Part shown: positions 12,001-22,372 of the stretch, in pieces
Layout of the letters: the number at the start of each line of letters is the position of its first letter
How positions within the stretch are numbered: position 1 is the stretch's first letter
Assembly: GCA_008638375.1 (NCBI GenBank)
Contig: CM018046.1
Location: 48,320,126 to 48,384,125 of the forward strand
Length of the DNA: 64,000 nt
Direction: 5' to 3'
DNA from: Nyssa sinensis
Taxonomy: Eukaryota; Streptophyta; Magnoliopsida; Cornales; Nyssaceae
Notes under the pieces: model-generated
Seen by the model: only the letters and a program-made list of their open reading frames with translations
What the model was told of the DNA's origin: nothing
Databases searched by the model: none
Made by a program: the position numbers and the translations under genes

Positions 12001-15000
12001 GTTGAGTTATATGGAGGGGGCTTAGAGTGAGTTGAGGCTTGCACCCCTAGGCACTTTTTGTTTAATAAACATATTATATATATATATATATATATTTTTT
12101 CTGATAAGTTATATACACTTCTTGTCCCACACATCCACCCCAAAAAAAGCCTCCAAGAACAAGTAGGTTTTTGCTGCTTCGCTCAGTCTTTACCTAATCA
12201 ACCTCTGAAAAAATCTTTAGCTCTCAAGGGTCCCAAAATAAATATTAGAAATCCTATCGTATTGTTTAGTTCAATCATATTTTCTTCAAAGACACCCAAT
12301 TCCAAGTTGGGCCAGTTTTCCACTCAAATCAGAATTTCTAATAGTTGCAACTCTGATCTGATTTTCAAGTTGGTCTTCAATTTGTTGGACAGTTCTATCA
12401 ATTTCTTCAAATCATCCATTCCGCACAGCTACATACACAATGATTGGCACTCATCAAAATCTCCCCAGGACTTCCCACAACATGAGTTATTTGAATTCTC
12501 AGTAATCTTGTCCCGCCTTTACAGAGTTTTTTATAGGGTGCCGTTATTTGCACTCCAAGAATGTCAATCCTGCTCCAACGCATAAGTGGAGGACAAAAAT
12601 GTCCTGTTTCAGCTATTCTTTTTTCAAGTCATTGACCCATTTCTACAATCCTCTTTCTCTCTCTACACTCTCTCTCAAACGCCCACCATGCTGCCCCTCT
12701 ATTACATGCAAATTCTCTCTCCAAATTTTCACTATGCCTTCTACAGCTCTCTCTTTTCTTCCCCCTCATCTCTCTATTCTCTCTCTTTCCCAATCTCTCT
12801 CTCCCCTTGTCTTTGTCTCATGCCATACCAAGTACCACCGCGGCGTCCCACCCGCAGCCTACATAACAGCCAGTTCCGACACCACTTTCGACCTTCAAAT
12901 CTTTTCGCACCAGCATGATTAACATTGTTTTCAAAATTGAATCTGAGCCTGCTGTCTGATTAGCACTTGTATGTTTATTTCTATTTGGTTTTAGACTATT
13001 AAGACAAGTATGGAAATATAAACCCCAACACACCAATAGCTGAATAACAACAACAGGAGACCAACAAATGAAGCAATAAATTATATCCTTAACTAATAAA
13101 TAATATCAAATAACAAAGTAAACTTTAACAAACAAAAAAAATCAAATATTTATCAATTATATAACCATGACATTTTTATGACAAATTGCTTAATAAAGTG
13201 TCTCTCTTTCTATCCATTTTTCTTTGCCTAAAAAAAGCATTGATTTATGCCCCCAATTCAAGCAACAAAATGCCGTAACCTATTCCTATTTGGTGAGTTG
13301 GACGACTCCCTTCAATGCTCTGCACCTTCCACGCCAGTTTGAGATACAGGCATTTCAAAAAAATTCCACAGCTCTTCATTTTTGCTTCAACACCAAGATG
13401 ATTCGGCAAGACTCTCTTAACCCCAAATCCATGAGGAGGGGGCTTGTTGCTATTGCCGCAAAGGAATGGATATCCCTCTCACATTGCAGGGCTAATCAGT
13501 GGAGTTCTCTAATGCCCAATTCAAGCAATGATTTGGGATTGGGATGATCATTCTTTCCAATTTTTTCCAATAGGTGTGCTGATGCCAAAAAGATGAGGAC
13601 TCTATCCCTGATGCCAGGAGCCAACAGTGATGGGGGCTGTGTGGTTGAGTCATGATGGTGGTTATTGGTGTTGTGCCCTGAGAGAAACCTAAGGGGAGAG
13701 AGGATTGGGAAAGCGAGAATAGAGAAATGAGGGGAAAGAACGAGAGATGTAGAAGGCTGGTGAGAAATTGGAGGGAAGAGATTCTGCATGTGAGAGAGAC
13801 GCAGCCATGGTGGGCATATGAGGGAGTGTGTCTGGAGAGAGAAAAGGGATTGCAAGGAAAAGCTGAGAGAGGGGCATTTTTGTCCTTCACTTATATATTG
13901 GAGCAGGATTAACATTATGGGAGCACAAATCTCACACCCTTTTTTTATTAGGGAAATATATTCAAAGGGCCCGGGGGCGAAACCCATATTTACAACTAGG
14001 GCCATACAAAAACTCTACAAAAAAGGTCTTAAAGACACCAAAAATTACCTCACAAGCACCCCTAGCTTGTTGATATACTGGCACTCAGGTTATCTAACCT
14101 AAATACAATATTAACTCACATTACCAATCCTACGAACTTCAAGTTTTTTTTTTTTTTTGATCAGTCCTATGGGTCTATGACCTTCAAGTTTCTTGATTGT
14201 AAAACCAGAAAGTGATGATGATACATACCATACCACTGCTGGAACTAACCATTTCTTGCTAATTAAAAGAAAAACAATAATAACAGAAATAATTCCCTTG
14301 TAGACTAAATACAGTGAAGAACTTGGGAATCAAAGTCATCACCATGCAGCTTCTATTTCCAATATGGAACACATGAAGGTTTCTTGTTGGAACTTAAAAG
14401 AAGTGCTCTTTAATTAATCTAACAAAAAGGGATAGATGGTCTAATAGTGTAAGATACCATTCACCTTGTTCCAAAGGAAAAGAACCAGCTGTCTTGCTTG
14501 AAATTATATTCTAACTACATTCAAGAACACAAAACCTTAGACAAGTATTAGAATATCATATGTGATGTAATGAATTGTACCTAATCCTATTTTCCCTCTT
14601 TCCATCTATCAAATTGTACGATGATATTTTTTTCCTTTTTTTTTTTTTTTTAAATATGGAGGCAAGGTTCGCGGTTTACAATATTTCAACACATTCTGTC
14701 CATAGTAGGTCATTTCACATTCTCAAACAAAATTTTAATAAGTTCCCAACCTTGTACAATTTTGTTCCAATAAAAGAATTAAAAATTGAAGATAATGAAA
14801 CAGGGTTCAATTTGCTCAATCCACGAGCAATTCAACAACCACCACCACCACACAAATACCCTATTGCCTCATTGTAGCTGCACCAATGCCCATAAACTTG
14901 ACTCTGACCTCCATATCTCATTAATATCAGCTAGAACTTTCATCCATTTGAAATTTGCACCGACCCGGATCAACATGCAACTTCAAATCAGTCCATTAAA

Positions 15001-15317
15001 TCAAAAACACAAATTTCGCATAGATTCAACAATTACAGAAAAAACAACTGTTAATCCTCAGACAACTTGTACACTTCGACACCCCAATTAGACAACCCTA
15101 ACGAATAATCCCACAAATACACTTGAATTCATCAAAAACCATATAAAGCATATCAGTTAAATACCTTGGCGGAATTGGTTCCGATCACACGATCGGAGTG
15201 GCTGCCATTAGAACCCTCTTGATTGCCGTAATCTTCATAAGAGCAAAGAATGTCGTCGGATCCAAAATCGAACCCTTTCGAACCAGAATTGTCACGACCC
15301 GACGATCCAGAAGCCAT
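3057..15317 (-). CDS. FLOE1-like: FLOE1-like DUF1421 protein, reading frame broken in exon 2
   Basis: Three coding exons on the minus strand: 15317-15165 (51 codons), 6602-6311 and 4247-3057 (396 residues plus stop), all with GT-AG borders. Exon 1 starts MASGSSGRDNSGSKGF and is rich in Asp and Ser. Exon 2 encodes the helical segment with FLEGISSRLSQLELYCYNLD. Exon 3 carries a long Gln/Pro/Ser-rich disordered region and ends in the DUF1421 domain (YNELIEKLVSMGYRGDHV...). This is the order known for Arabidopsis FLOE1 (At4g28300), a protein that condenses on hydration and tunes seed germination. Exon 2 is 292 nt, one more than a multiple of three: an extra base near 6551-6554, a missing base near 6502-6510 and an extra base at 6477-6478 shift the frame, and a TAG falls at 6546-6548. 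Everything else is open. The family call is firm; whether this copy works or the assembly is wrong here is undecided. Confidence 0.9.
4682..4800 (-). mobile_element. SINE-like element, copy 1 (FLOE intron 2)
   Basis: On the minus strand a Pol III B-box-like GTTCAACTCC is followed by the same tail as the element at 7683-7790 (ccaagggccacttacctta, then an A-rich end). The two copies are clearly one family and end in A-rich DNA, as retroposons do. No target duplication was established. Confidence 0.5.
5201..5572. mobile_element. 372-bp hAT-like MITE in FLOE intron 2
   Basis: The element is bracketed by a perfect 8-bp direct repeat ATAGAAGC (5193-5200 and 5573-5580), the size hAT transposases make. 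The ends carry inverted GAAGCAC, with further inverted matches inside built on repeated ggacacg/cgtgtcc words. There is no coding capacity, so it is non-autonomous. Confidence 0.75.
5925..6100. repeat. Tandem duplication, 2 x 88 bp (FLOE intron 2)
   Basis: Copies 5925-6012 and 6013-6100 have exactly the same length and share long words such as accataaacctgacaaa and ttccacagcatga. A third copy starts at 6101 (ggtcc) and breaks off at once. It lies about 210 bp from the donor site of exon 2 (6311). Confidence 0.85.
7683..7790 (-). mobile_element. SINE-like element, copy 2 (FLOE intron 1)
   Basis: Related to 4682-4800: B-box-like GGTTCAACTCCC, then CACCCTAAGGGCCACTTACC, then a (AAAT)n tail on the minus strand. 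The tail and B box suggest a tRNA-derived SINE. Confidence 0.5.
8278..8400 (-). mobile_element. L1-type LINE 3'-end scrap (FLOE intron 1)
   Basis: On the minus strand this ends ...CCATTACTTATCAAAAAA, the same kind of 3' terminus as the LINE at 36976. Only about 120 bp can be assigned. Confidence 0.4.
8727..8746. repeat. Poly-C run of 20
   Basis: Twenty consecutive C within FLOE intron 1. Similar runs occur at 40495-40510 (16 C) and near 30292. Such runs are often mis-sized in assemblies. Confidence 0.9.
10690..12060 (+). pseudogene. Decayed L1-type LINE ORF2 remnant (FLOE intron 1)
   Basis: Broken plus-strand frames match parts of plant L1 ORF2 in the right order: a pre-RT segment (...REWLERLFSEEE...), a piece resembling SFIALIPKK near 11085, then zinc-finger RVT-like pieces (WKAKVP near 11500; WRVAPLYLMLCIWQKFNRKT near 11820-11880). 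Most of the reverse transcriptase core is missing and stops are frequent. It lies inside FLOE intron 1, on the strand opposite to the gene. Confidence 0.65.
12536..13939. mobile_element. MULE-like element with long inverted arms (FLOE intron 1)
   Basis: About 300 bp at the left end (12536-12840) is homologous, in inverted orientation, to the right end (13650-13939). Both arms read GGGTG...TTTG.(A/C)CTCC, then AATCCTGCTCCAA, then a long CT-rich stretch with ACATGCA and CCTTCTACA. The GGG...TTTGCACTCC start resembles Mutator-like termini. Flanks are similar (gttttttata left, tttttttatt right), consistent with a decayed 9-10 bp target duplication. The roughly 800-bp middle has no recognisable transposase. 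Confidence 0.7.
13940..14110 (-). mobile_element. Possible LINE 3'-UTR fragment
   Basis: It starts in a T-run followed by attagggaaatatattcaaag, like the reverse complement of L1 3' ends elsewhere in the window. It abuts the MULE-like element, which may have inserted in its T-run. The assignment is weak. Confidence 0.25.
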
Positions 15318-15415
15318 AATACAAGATCGAAAATGCGAACTTTGTTAGAGCGATCGAAGCACAGAAAGAAAAACTGGGGTTTCCAATAGAAGAGAAATGG
15401 AAGAGATGTTTTCAC

Positions 15416-15437
15416 AGAGAGAGAGAGAGAGAGAGAA
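15416..15437 (-). repeat. (GA)n / CT-rich leader of the FLOE gene
   Basis: About 100 bp upstream of the FLOE start codon the sense strand reads (TC)n. Pyrimidine-rich tracts of this kind are common in plant 5' UTRs and core promoters. Confidence 0.5.
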
Positions 15438-15439
15438 GT

Positions 15440-18080
15440 AGCTCCTCTGCAAAAAGGTCAATATAATGAAATATACTGCGAGCGCAAAGAAACGTTCTCT
15501 ATATGATTGAACGATCGTGTTAGAGTGAGACGGCCAGATGAGGATAAACCTGACCGACTTTATTGTTGCTAATATACCCTTGAATTATTTGTGGATTCTA
15601 ATTTGTTGGCCTTTCCATTTTATCTATATATATATATATATATATAAATACATCTACCTCCTATTATTTTAGACGTAATACTTTTAGAGGTTATTGTTAA
15701 ATTGGGTTGGGTTAGAATTGGAGTTAAGACTAAAAAATTAAGATGAATTAAGTTCTAAATAAGAATTTTTATGTATAAAAATTGTTGCCAAACTTGATTG
15801 GGTCGGGAGGGACTATAGCCCAGCCCAATCCAAACCTGGTTCTGCCTTAGGTTTGTAGAAATTCCTTGTCGCTCAAGGTAATTGAACATGAAGAGGAGGA
15901 GAATGCTGAACTTAATTCCCAGTAATCACTAGAACTATCAAACATCTCAGCGATAAGTTTGACATTACACACATAGAGCTCATCTATTTCTAACACACCC
16001 ACGTTCACACACATACGCTTTCGGCAAAAAAGTGAGGCAAGCACCCTATGATCATGAATAAAGTGGTACCATTATGTTTCTTCTTTTTGGTCAAAATAAA
16101 TTAGTGAGTGAATCATGAGGATGTCAACAAAAGGACTTTTTTTTTTTTTTTTGTTTTGATTTGTTTTTGTTAAATAAAAAGAGGTTATATATTTTGATCA
16201 TTTTTTATTTTTCTTATTAACTATGTTGCATTTAATACTATAATTACAGTCGTAAATAGTATTATTGTGTTTAGTATGACGTTTTGAAGTGCAAAAGTAA
16301 AAGTGAACTCGACTGAAATTACATAATTTTTATTTTTGAAAAAAGAAAAATAAAAAAAAATCCATGAATACATGACAAACTATGAAATAGATACAATGTG
16401 CATCTTTATCTACAAAAAAATAAAAAAACTTCGGAGTAGTTACAATCCCTCACATCTTTGTTTATATAGAGAATACCTGTTGCATACATTACTAAACTTT
16501 GACATTATTACACAAAGTGTTTGTAGTTTTTCAATTCAAATTTTGTTCTCACACTTGGACAAAAAGTGGGGCAATTGTCTTCCAAAGATTTGAAAATTCT
16601 AAACTTTTTATCTTTACTTTGTTACAATTCTCTAAAAATTAGGAATAGCTCTCCCCCGGCCTTTTTTTTCTTCTGATTTTTCATAAGACCCTTCCCGGAT
16701 TTCTAATTTCGCCTCTCTAAGGCACAAGTTCTGCATCTGCCACTATTAAGGATGTTACTTAATTAGATGATAATTCCAAATCTTGGACTATCCTTCTTTT
16801 GTTCTTGAAGAAAACATCAAAAACATGATTTACTAATTAATTAATCAAAACCTTGTATGGAACTAATGGGATGGCAATTAATCAAAACAAAAAAGATTCC
16901 ATTTGTTTGTAAAAAGATGCAGGAGCAAAAAAGTAAGGGATATGCTGAGCTTTTGTTTTTCTCTCCTTATTATATATTCTTTCTTGATTTGATGTGTTTG
17001 AATCCATAATTAAATAAGAAATTTATTCCCATAATTTGGTAAGTGTCCTCCCAAGTTCAACTTGTCAATTTATATTCCAAATCCTTGGAGTGCATTCAAA
17101 TACTTGCTGCATCAAGCAGATATCTTTCCCTTAGGTGATCCCTCTTTCAAGGTGTACACATAACCATTGATCTAAGACCTTTTAGGCCATTGTATGGGCC
17201 CTTTTCATTTTTGTAGCTTTGCACTTTGATTCAGGAACTTGTCATAATAATCATACAAGCCAGATGGCCCCCCTCTCATTATTCTTTACCATACAAATTG
17301 TTGAATCTGGATTACGTTTATAAATGCAGAGGAAGATTTTGAGCCAAACTGGCTTAAGGTTTTTATCAAAATATATAGAACAGAAGGAAATTGATATAAA
17401 GATGTTGTTAAAAATTGGTATTTCCTGATTAAGGTGCACCATGTTGAGCACTCAAAGATCTGCTTGAAGCAAAAAATACGGGTTAATTAGCTCCAAATTT
17501 GTTAGAATCTGTTTATAGCACTAATGAGAAATAAATTAAATAAGCATGCAAATTCGGGTAAGAAAATAACCACAAAAACCATAATTAATCAGGCTGGTAA
17601 GTGGAGGAACTATAGAAAACAATGCCTTATGGAAGACAAGCACTTGAACCCAATTTTGTGCAATATGTATATCGAGAAAAGCTATCGGAACTTCACAATG
17701 AGATTAGTGCATATAACTCATGTGCCTGCATCACTCGCCCAGATGAGATGCATGCCTCCGTGAGTTGCACGTACTAATCACATCACAAAGATTGAATCTT
17801 CACAAGTGACGAAAGCGGCCCTCGTATGTATCACATATGCAATCAATGTGGTAATTGTCACCACATAGGGCTGTGGTTTTGCTATAAAATTATACTAGAA
17901 AAGGTGAAAAGAGAGATCTATGATCATAAAAATCACTGCAAATAGTTCTCAACAGTGGAGCATACAAAACCATTAATTCCCACAGCCTTTGAGCTTTGAA
18001 GTTCTCTATTTTCCTAAGACATTAATGTATGGTAATAAAAAATTAAATGAGAACAAAAAGAGCCCTTCAACTTGAAAACA
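15440..18080. other. Intergenic DNA, no gene seen
   Basis: The FLOE promoter should lie in the first few hundred bases. The rest is AT-rich, with an (AT)n at about 15625-15646 and short chance ORFs that lack family similarity or splice support. Confidence 0.5.
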
Positions 18081-18082
18081 AA

Positions 18083-19377
18083 TTAAACCCTGTCTAAAAG
18101 AAGAGGATTAAAGACAATGTGGAAGGAATAGAGACTGAGAAAAGAATGTAGTGTGATTCCAACTATGCCAGCAGCTAGAGCTCCCAGTACATGGTTGCAG
18201 AAAGCAGAGACTTGGCTGCAGATGGGTGACCAACTTGCACATGAACTTCCATTCTTCATATAATTGTGGGTGTCAAAGGCTACTGCACAGCTTGAAGAGA
18301 GTAGCGCAAGGATAAGCTAGTCCAAAACAATGAACCATTTTATCAAAATCTTATAAAAAACAGGTCGATTCTAGCATTAAGTGAACAAAGTAATTACTTT
18401 AAACTCTATTTATATTCAATTTCTTTTTTGTCTCTATAATATAATTCAAATTAAAAATCTAATATTGTCTCCAACCGACTCTCAGTTCAAGTTTTAATTT
18501 GCGGTGCCACGTTAAAAAAAAAAAACCAATGGACAAAGCAAAGCAAATTTGCTTCATCTCTCAAACAAATCAAATTTGTTGTAAAAAGAAGGTAGCAAAA
18601 TATTTATTTTCATTAAATAATCTGGGGGACCCACAGTTTTAAATTTACTTGAAAATTGTATCCACTTTATCACATTTTCATAATAAGTAAAAGACAAAAT
18701 AATAATAATAAAATAATATATATATATATATATATTTACTTCTACGGTAGTGTTAAATTTCGAAATTAGTAAATTGAGATAGTAAATCTATATTTAGAGC
18801 AGCAAAGGATACATTTGATATCTCCTCTCGAGATGTCTAAGTCCAGTTGAAGTTAAGTAATAAAAGGAAGGCCTTTTGTGTGTGTAAATTATAATTTAAA
18901 TTAAAAATTTTAGAATAATAAAAGTTTAAATTTATGAAAAAACCAAAAGTCTGTAAATACTGAGGAAAAATAATCACTTTTATTTTATATGTCTACATAA
19001 AAATTATGTGAATAGTTATTTTTTATTACCTAGTTTATATTATTTTAAGTTTTATTACTAGAATGTGTTTAATTACATAAGAATTTTATTATTAGAGTTT
19101 TATTTAATGTCTACATCTCTTTTTTTGAAGTAGTATTATAATTTTGATGTGATTATATATATATATATATATATTTATCTTACTCGAAACTCCTATAAAA
19201 TAAACTGTTTTATCATTGTTTTAACTCATATTTTTTTTATTAAAAAATTATTCTTTTTACATCTCAAAAAGAGAAAAAAAATAAAGAAAGTCTCGTGGTC
19301 TCAAATTATCTTGAGTTGATGAAAACCCAAAGGTTCTTCTTCATGGGATTATTATATATAGTCATAGCATGCATACC

Positions 19378-19414
<37 letters not shown>

Positions 19415-19870
19415 TGATGTAATGTAGCATACTACGATAGAGACATGCACGAAATTTATGTTACTCCCATGCAAGAGTGGGTATGAAAACCAAAAAAACG
19501 AAATTAAAAGAGAGAGAATGCATGGGATCGATGCTTTACCACATCCAGAGGCACAATTAATCGCCACAGCAAACTCCCAGAGGGAAGAAAGAGAACGAGA
19601 AAGCTATAACTGGCTGAAATAGCATTTGTAATCACATAATACCTACAGCAAGCTTTCAGTCAATGATTACCAAAAAAAAGATGGAGCAAAAAAGGCAACA
19701 AATATGGTTGATGAAACTTACTGGAAGGCAGGCCAATCACTGTAATTTGATTTGAAGGTATAGGAAATTAAATCAACCGTCTGATTGCTTGTAGCCATGA
19801 CAAGGGCTGCTGTAAGGGTGGCACCAAAGACTAGGATCCTCAGTGCCAGGGTGCAGACTGTCTTGGCCAT
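18083..19870 (-). CDS. CASP-like membrane protein (CASPL1-type), upstream copy
   Basis: Three exons, 19870-19722, 19642-19540 and 18316-18083, give 161 residues. All introns are GT-AG, and exon 2 has the same length (103 nt) and phase as in the paralogue at 29182. Four membrane segments are seen: [19 protein letters not shown] with the family Arg, [38 protein letters not shown] with the family Asp, and [24 protein letters not shown] and CASP-like proteins form plasma-membrane scaffolds; CASPs organise the Casparian strip, but the job of most CASPL1 members is unknown. The second extracellular loop has paired cysteines ([13 protein letters not shown]). The start MAKT aligns with MAKA of the paralogue. 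Family assignment is firm; the exact subgroup is not. Confidence 0.88.
19381..19411. repeat. (AT)n microsatellite in CASP-like intron 2
   Basis: About 15 AT units just inside intron 2 of the 18083-19870 gene. Other AT arrays are at 18718-18736 and 60149-60178. Confidence 0.9.
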
Positions 19871-19871
19871 G

Positions 19872-21107
19872 GGTGGTACTGATAGCTAGCTAGAATGAGC
19901 TGATGCTGCATTGCCCACACAGCCCACAAAAGAAAAAAAGTCACTTGAATTTGGGAGAGTTATTGAAATGGGAATGTCTATGAGTAGAAAAGTGATCTGC
20001 TCATTAAGAAGGCAGACAACTCTCAAAAAAATTGACAAGGATATGGTAATTGCAAACAAAATGCACATTGCTTATAGTTTTATATTCATAAAGGAAATGA
20101 TAAAGAAACATATTGAAGCAAGTTGGCGTATTGAAAATAGAAAGATACATCAGTGCTAGCTGTTGGCCCCAAAGCATAATTATCAAAATCGCCAATTTAC
20201 CATTTATGCATATGAAGCAGAAAAAGTAATTTTGATAATTAAAAGGCATAAGCTATAAAAAAAAAAAAAAGTGGGTGCATCAGATTATAAACATACGCTT
20301 GACTTGAACGAATACTGACAGAAAGAAAAAATAAATCAAATGAAAAATATGGCTAAGGTATCAAGATCTTAAGAGATTAAGAAAAAAAAAATTATATGCT
20401 AAGGGCAATAGAGGAATAAGAAAATCGTCGCCGTCATCAACAATGACAACAAAATAAAAAAAAAAACAAAACAACAATATAAGAAGAAAAAACTTCGTGA
20501 AAAACCTCTTGCCTTAACGACTTTACTGTCAATACTTCTTTCATTAAAAGAAGTGTTTCTTATTCATAAGAAATTTGTTAAATAAAGAGAATAAGCACAA
20601 ACACGTGAGGATTTAAACCAACTCACCTCTTTGTATGTTTGATCTTCCAAACCAATAAATTATATTGCAAACTACATGTATAAAAAACACACATACAAAA
20701 ACAAAAATCCTATAAAGACTAAAACAAACAACAAGGGGAAAAAAGGAAAGAGAGGGAGGCAGAGAGAGAACCCAAATCCAAATTGTTGTGTACTCGTGAG
20801 AGAGGGATGTCTACAGAGAGAGAGAGACAGATACAAAATTAAGGAATCATTGTTTTATGGTTATTAAGGTTATTATTAATTATAAAAATTGCTTCTCAAG
20901 AAATAAATTTATATATAGAAGGAAATTTATGTAAAGTAAATTGCTAGCAAATATATATACGGCATACTGTTTGTAGTAAAAGAAAGTTTGCCAATTTCCT
21001 TTCGAGTGATACATTGAGAATCTTTTGAGTTTCCAAAAAAATATACTGACTTTCAGTAATTAGATTGAGAGGAGAAACTGGAAATTCATTAGATGGGTTA
21101 AGAAAAA
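19872..21107. other. Upstream region of CASP-like gene, no other gene seen
   Basis: AT-rich DNA with several poly-A runs and a GA-rich patch near 20750-20830. It should contain the promoter of the CASP-like gene. No coding exon is supported. Confidence 0.5.
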
Positions 21108-21115
21108 TGTGGAGA

Positions 21116-21148
<33 letters not shown>

Positions 21149-21188
21149 ACCTTAATCTGGCGCCTTAGACCAACTCGGCCATCTCCAC
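21108..21188 (-). tRNA. tRNA-Leu (anticodon AAG)
   Basis: On the minus strand a class II tRNA folds with a 7-bp acceptor stem (GTGGAGA with TCTCCAC, discriminator A). The A box is TGGCCGAGTTGG, the anticodon stem CCAGA/TCTGG holds the loop TTAAGGT with anticodon AAG, a variable arm follows, and the T arm is GGTTCAAATCC. There is no intron, and a run of five T directly follows for Pol III termination. It reads CUU leucine codons in cytosolic translation. All expected parts are present. Confidence 0.95.
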
Positions 21189-21828
21189 TTGATGGTTTTG
21201 ATGTTCTGCACGGCTGAACACAGAGTATTTATATATATGATATAAGGTTCTGAATTATCTTATATTCTCAAGTACTTCTCACCCAATAAAAAAAATAGGC
21301 TAAAATAGTCAGATTATAATTAATCTGGCTACATTTGAAGCACCAAATTGGACTTGAATGCTGCATATTGTTGTGGTAGCAGTGTAGCACTTAAGGACAC
21401 ACTTCATAAATATTGGCTTGGATTATATGGTTGTTGTTGGGTGGTTATCATGAATACATCTGTCTCGATGACTCGTTTGCGACCCCGAAAAATGTGAAAG
21501 GCCTTTTTGTGAGCCATCATTGAGTGTAAAGAGAATTTTAGGTTTGTGAATATTTATTCTTGTAAACTTCACCCTTAGGTAAGCATCTTACCAAACTACA
21601 TACATCCCATCGTATGTTTTCTCTATTGTTTTTGCTATTTTTTTATTTGAGATCGATTCACTGTTGGATTTAATTGCTTCCACCCAACACATGTTGAGCA
21701 CTTTACCATAGTTAATAGAAATTAGGGGAGGAGTCATGAAAAGTGAGGTCCGTCAACTGAATGAGACTCGGATGATACATATTGAACTGGCTTAAACCAA
21801 ATGATTTAGCACTTATAATACTGTAAAC

Positions 21829-22184
21829 ATGTTAGAACCTTGACTCAGTTGTGGATAGCATTGCATGGTTCACGGATGAAGTTGTTTCCAGGTTGTTATT
21901 TTGTGATTCCACGTGGAGGAGTGGTCTTTATTTTGTGATAGGAGTTAGTGGTTAGTTTGTTAATTTGTTTACGCAATTAGAGCTAGTTACCGAGTCAAGG
22001 GGGATATCCCTCAGTTTTCTCCTTTTGTTATGGCTATTATAAGTCATAGGTTGTTATGAGACTCCTATTTAAAGGAGGTTGCTGTGGAATAAAGGATCAT
22101 TGAATAATTTGCAAATCTTGTGTTACTCTTGGAGATCAAGGCTCTCTCAAAGTAGCTAATTCTTGTTATTATCTTATTGCTAAC
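21829..22184 (+). mobile_element. Possible old LTR remnant split by the copia element
   Basis: The stretch begins TGTTAG, has a TATA-like TATTTAAAGG near 22064 and an AATAAA near 22088, and appears to continue after the copia insertion as ctaacgttaca (28367-28376). This looks like an LTR, but no partner copy or target duplication was found. Confidence 0.3.
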
Positions 22185-22365
22185 TGAAACCAAGAAAGAA
22201 AAATGATTCTCTATCTTATTCTATTCAAAATATACAAGTGTATTTATACACAAATTGAGAGACTAAACTAGGAAAGTAGACTAATTAGAATCCCTATGAT
22301 TAAGCCTATACAGTCAACCCTACAGCATGTATATTCTAGAATAATCCTATGTATATTCTGTAACA
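22185..22365 (-). repeat. Copia 3' LTR (181 bp)
   Basis: In element orientation it starts TGTTACAG and ends GGTTTCA, pairing with the copy at 28186-28366. Confidence 0.95.
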
Positions 22366-22372
22366 CTCCCCC

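Noticed and set aside
12058..12922. Plus-strand frames of 110-175 codons
   Set aside because: They cross the boundary of the MULE-like element at 12536 and its CT-rich arm. Residue content is that of translated low-complexity DNA.
13492..14005. Overlapping minus-strand frames of 130-170 codons
   Set aside because: They fall in the CT-rich inverted arm of the MULE-like element, where low complexity keeps several frames open; no protein family fits.
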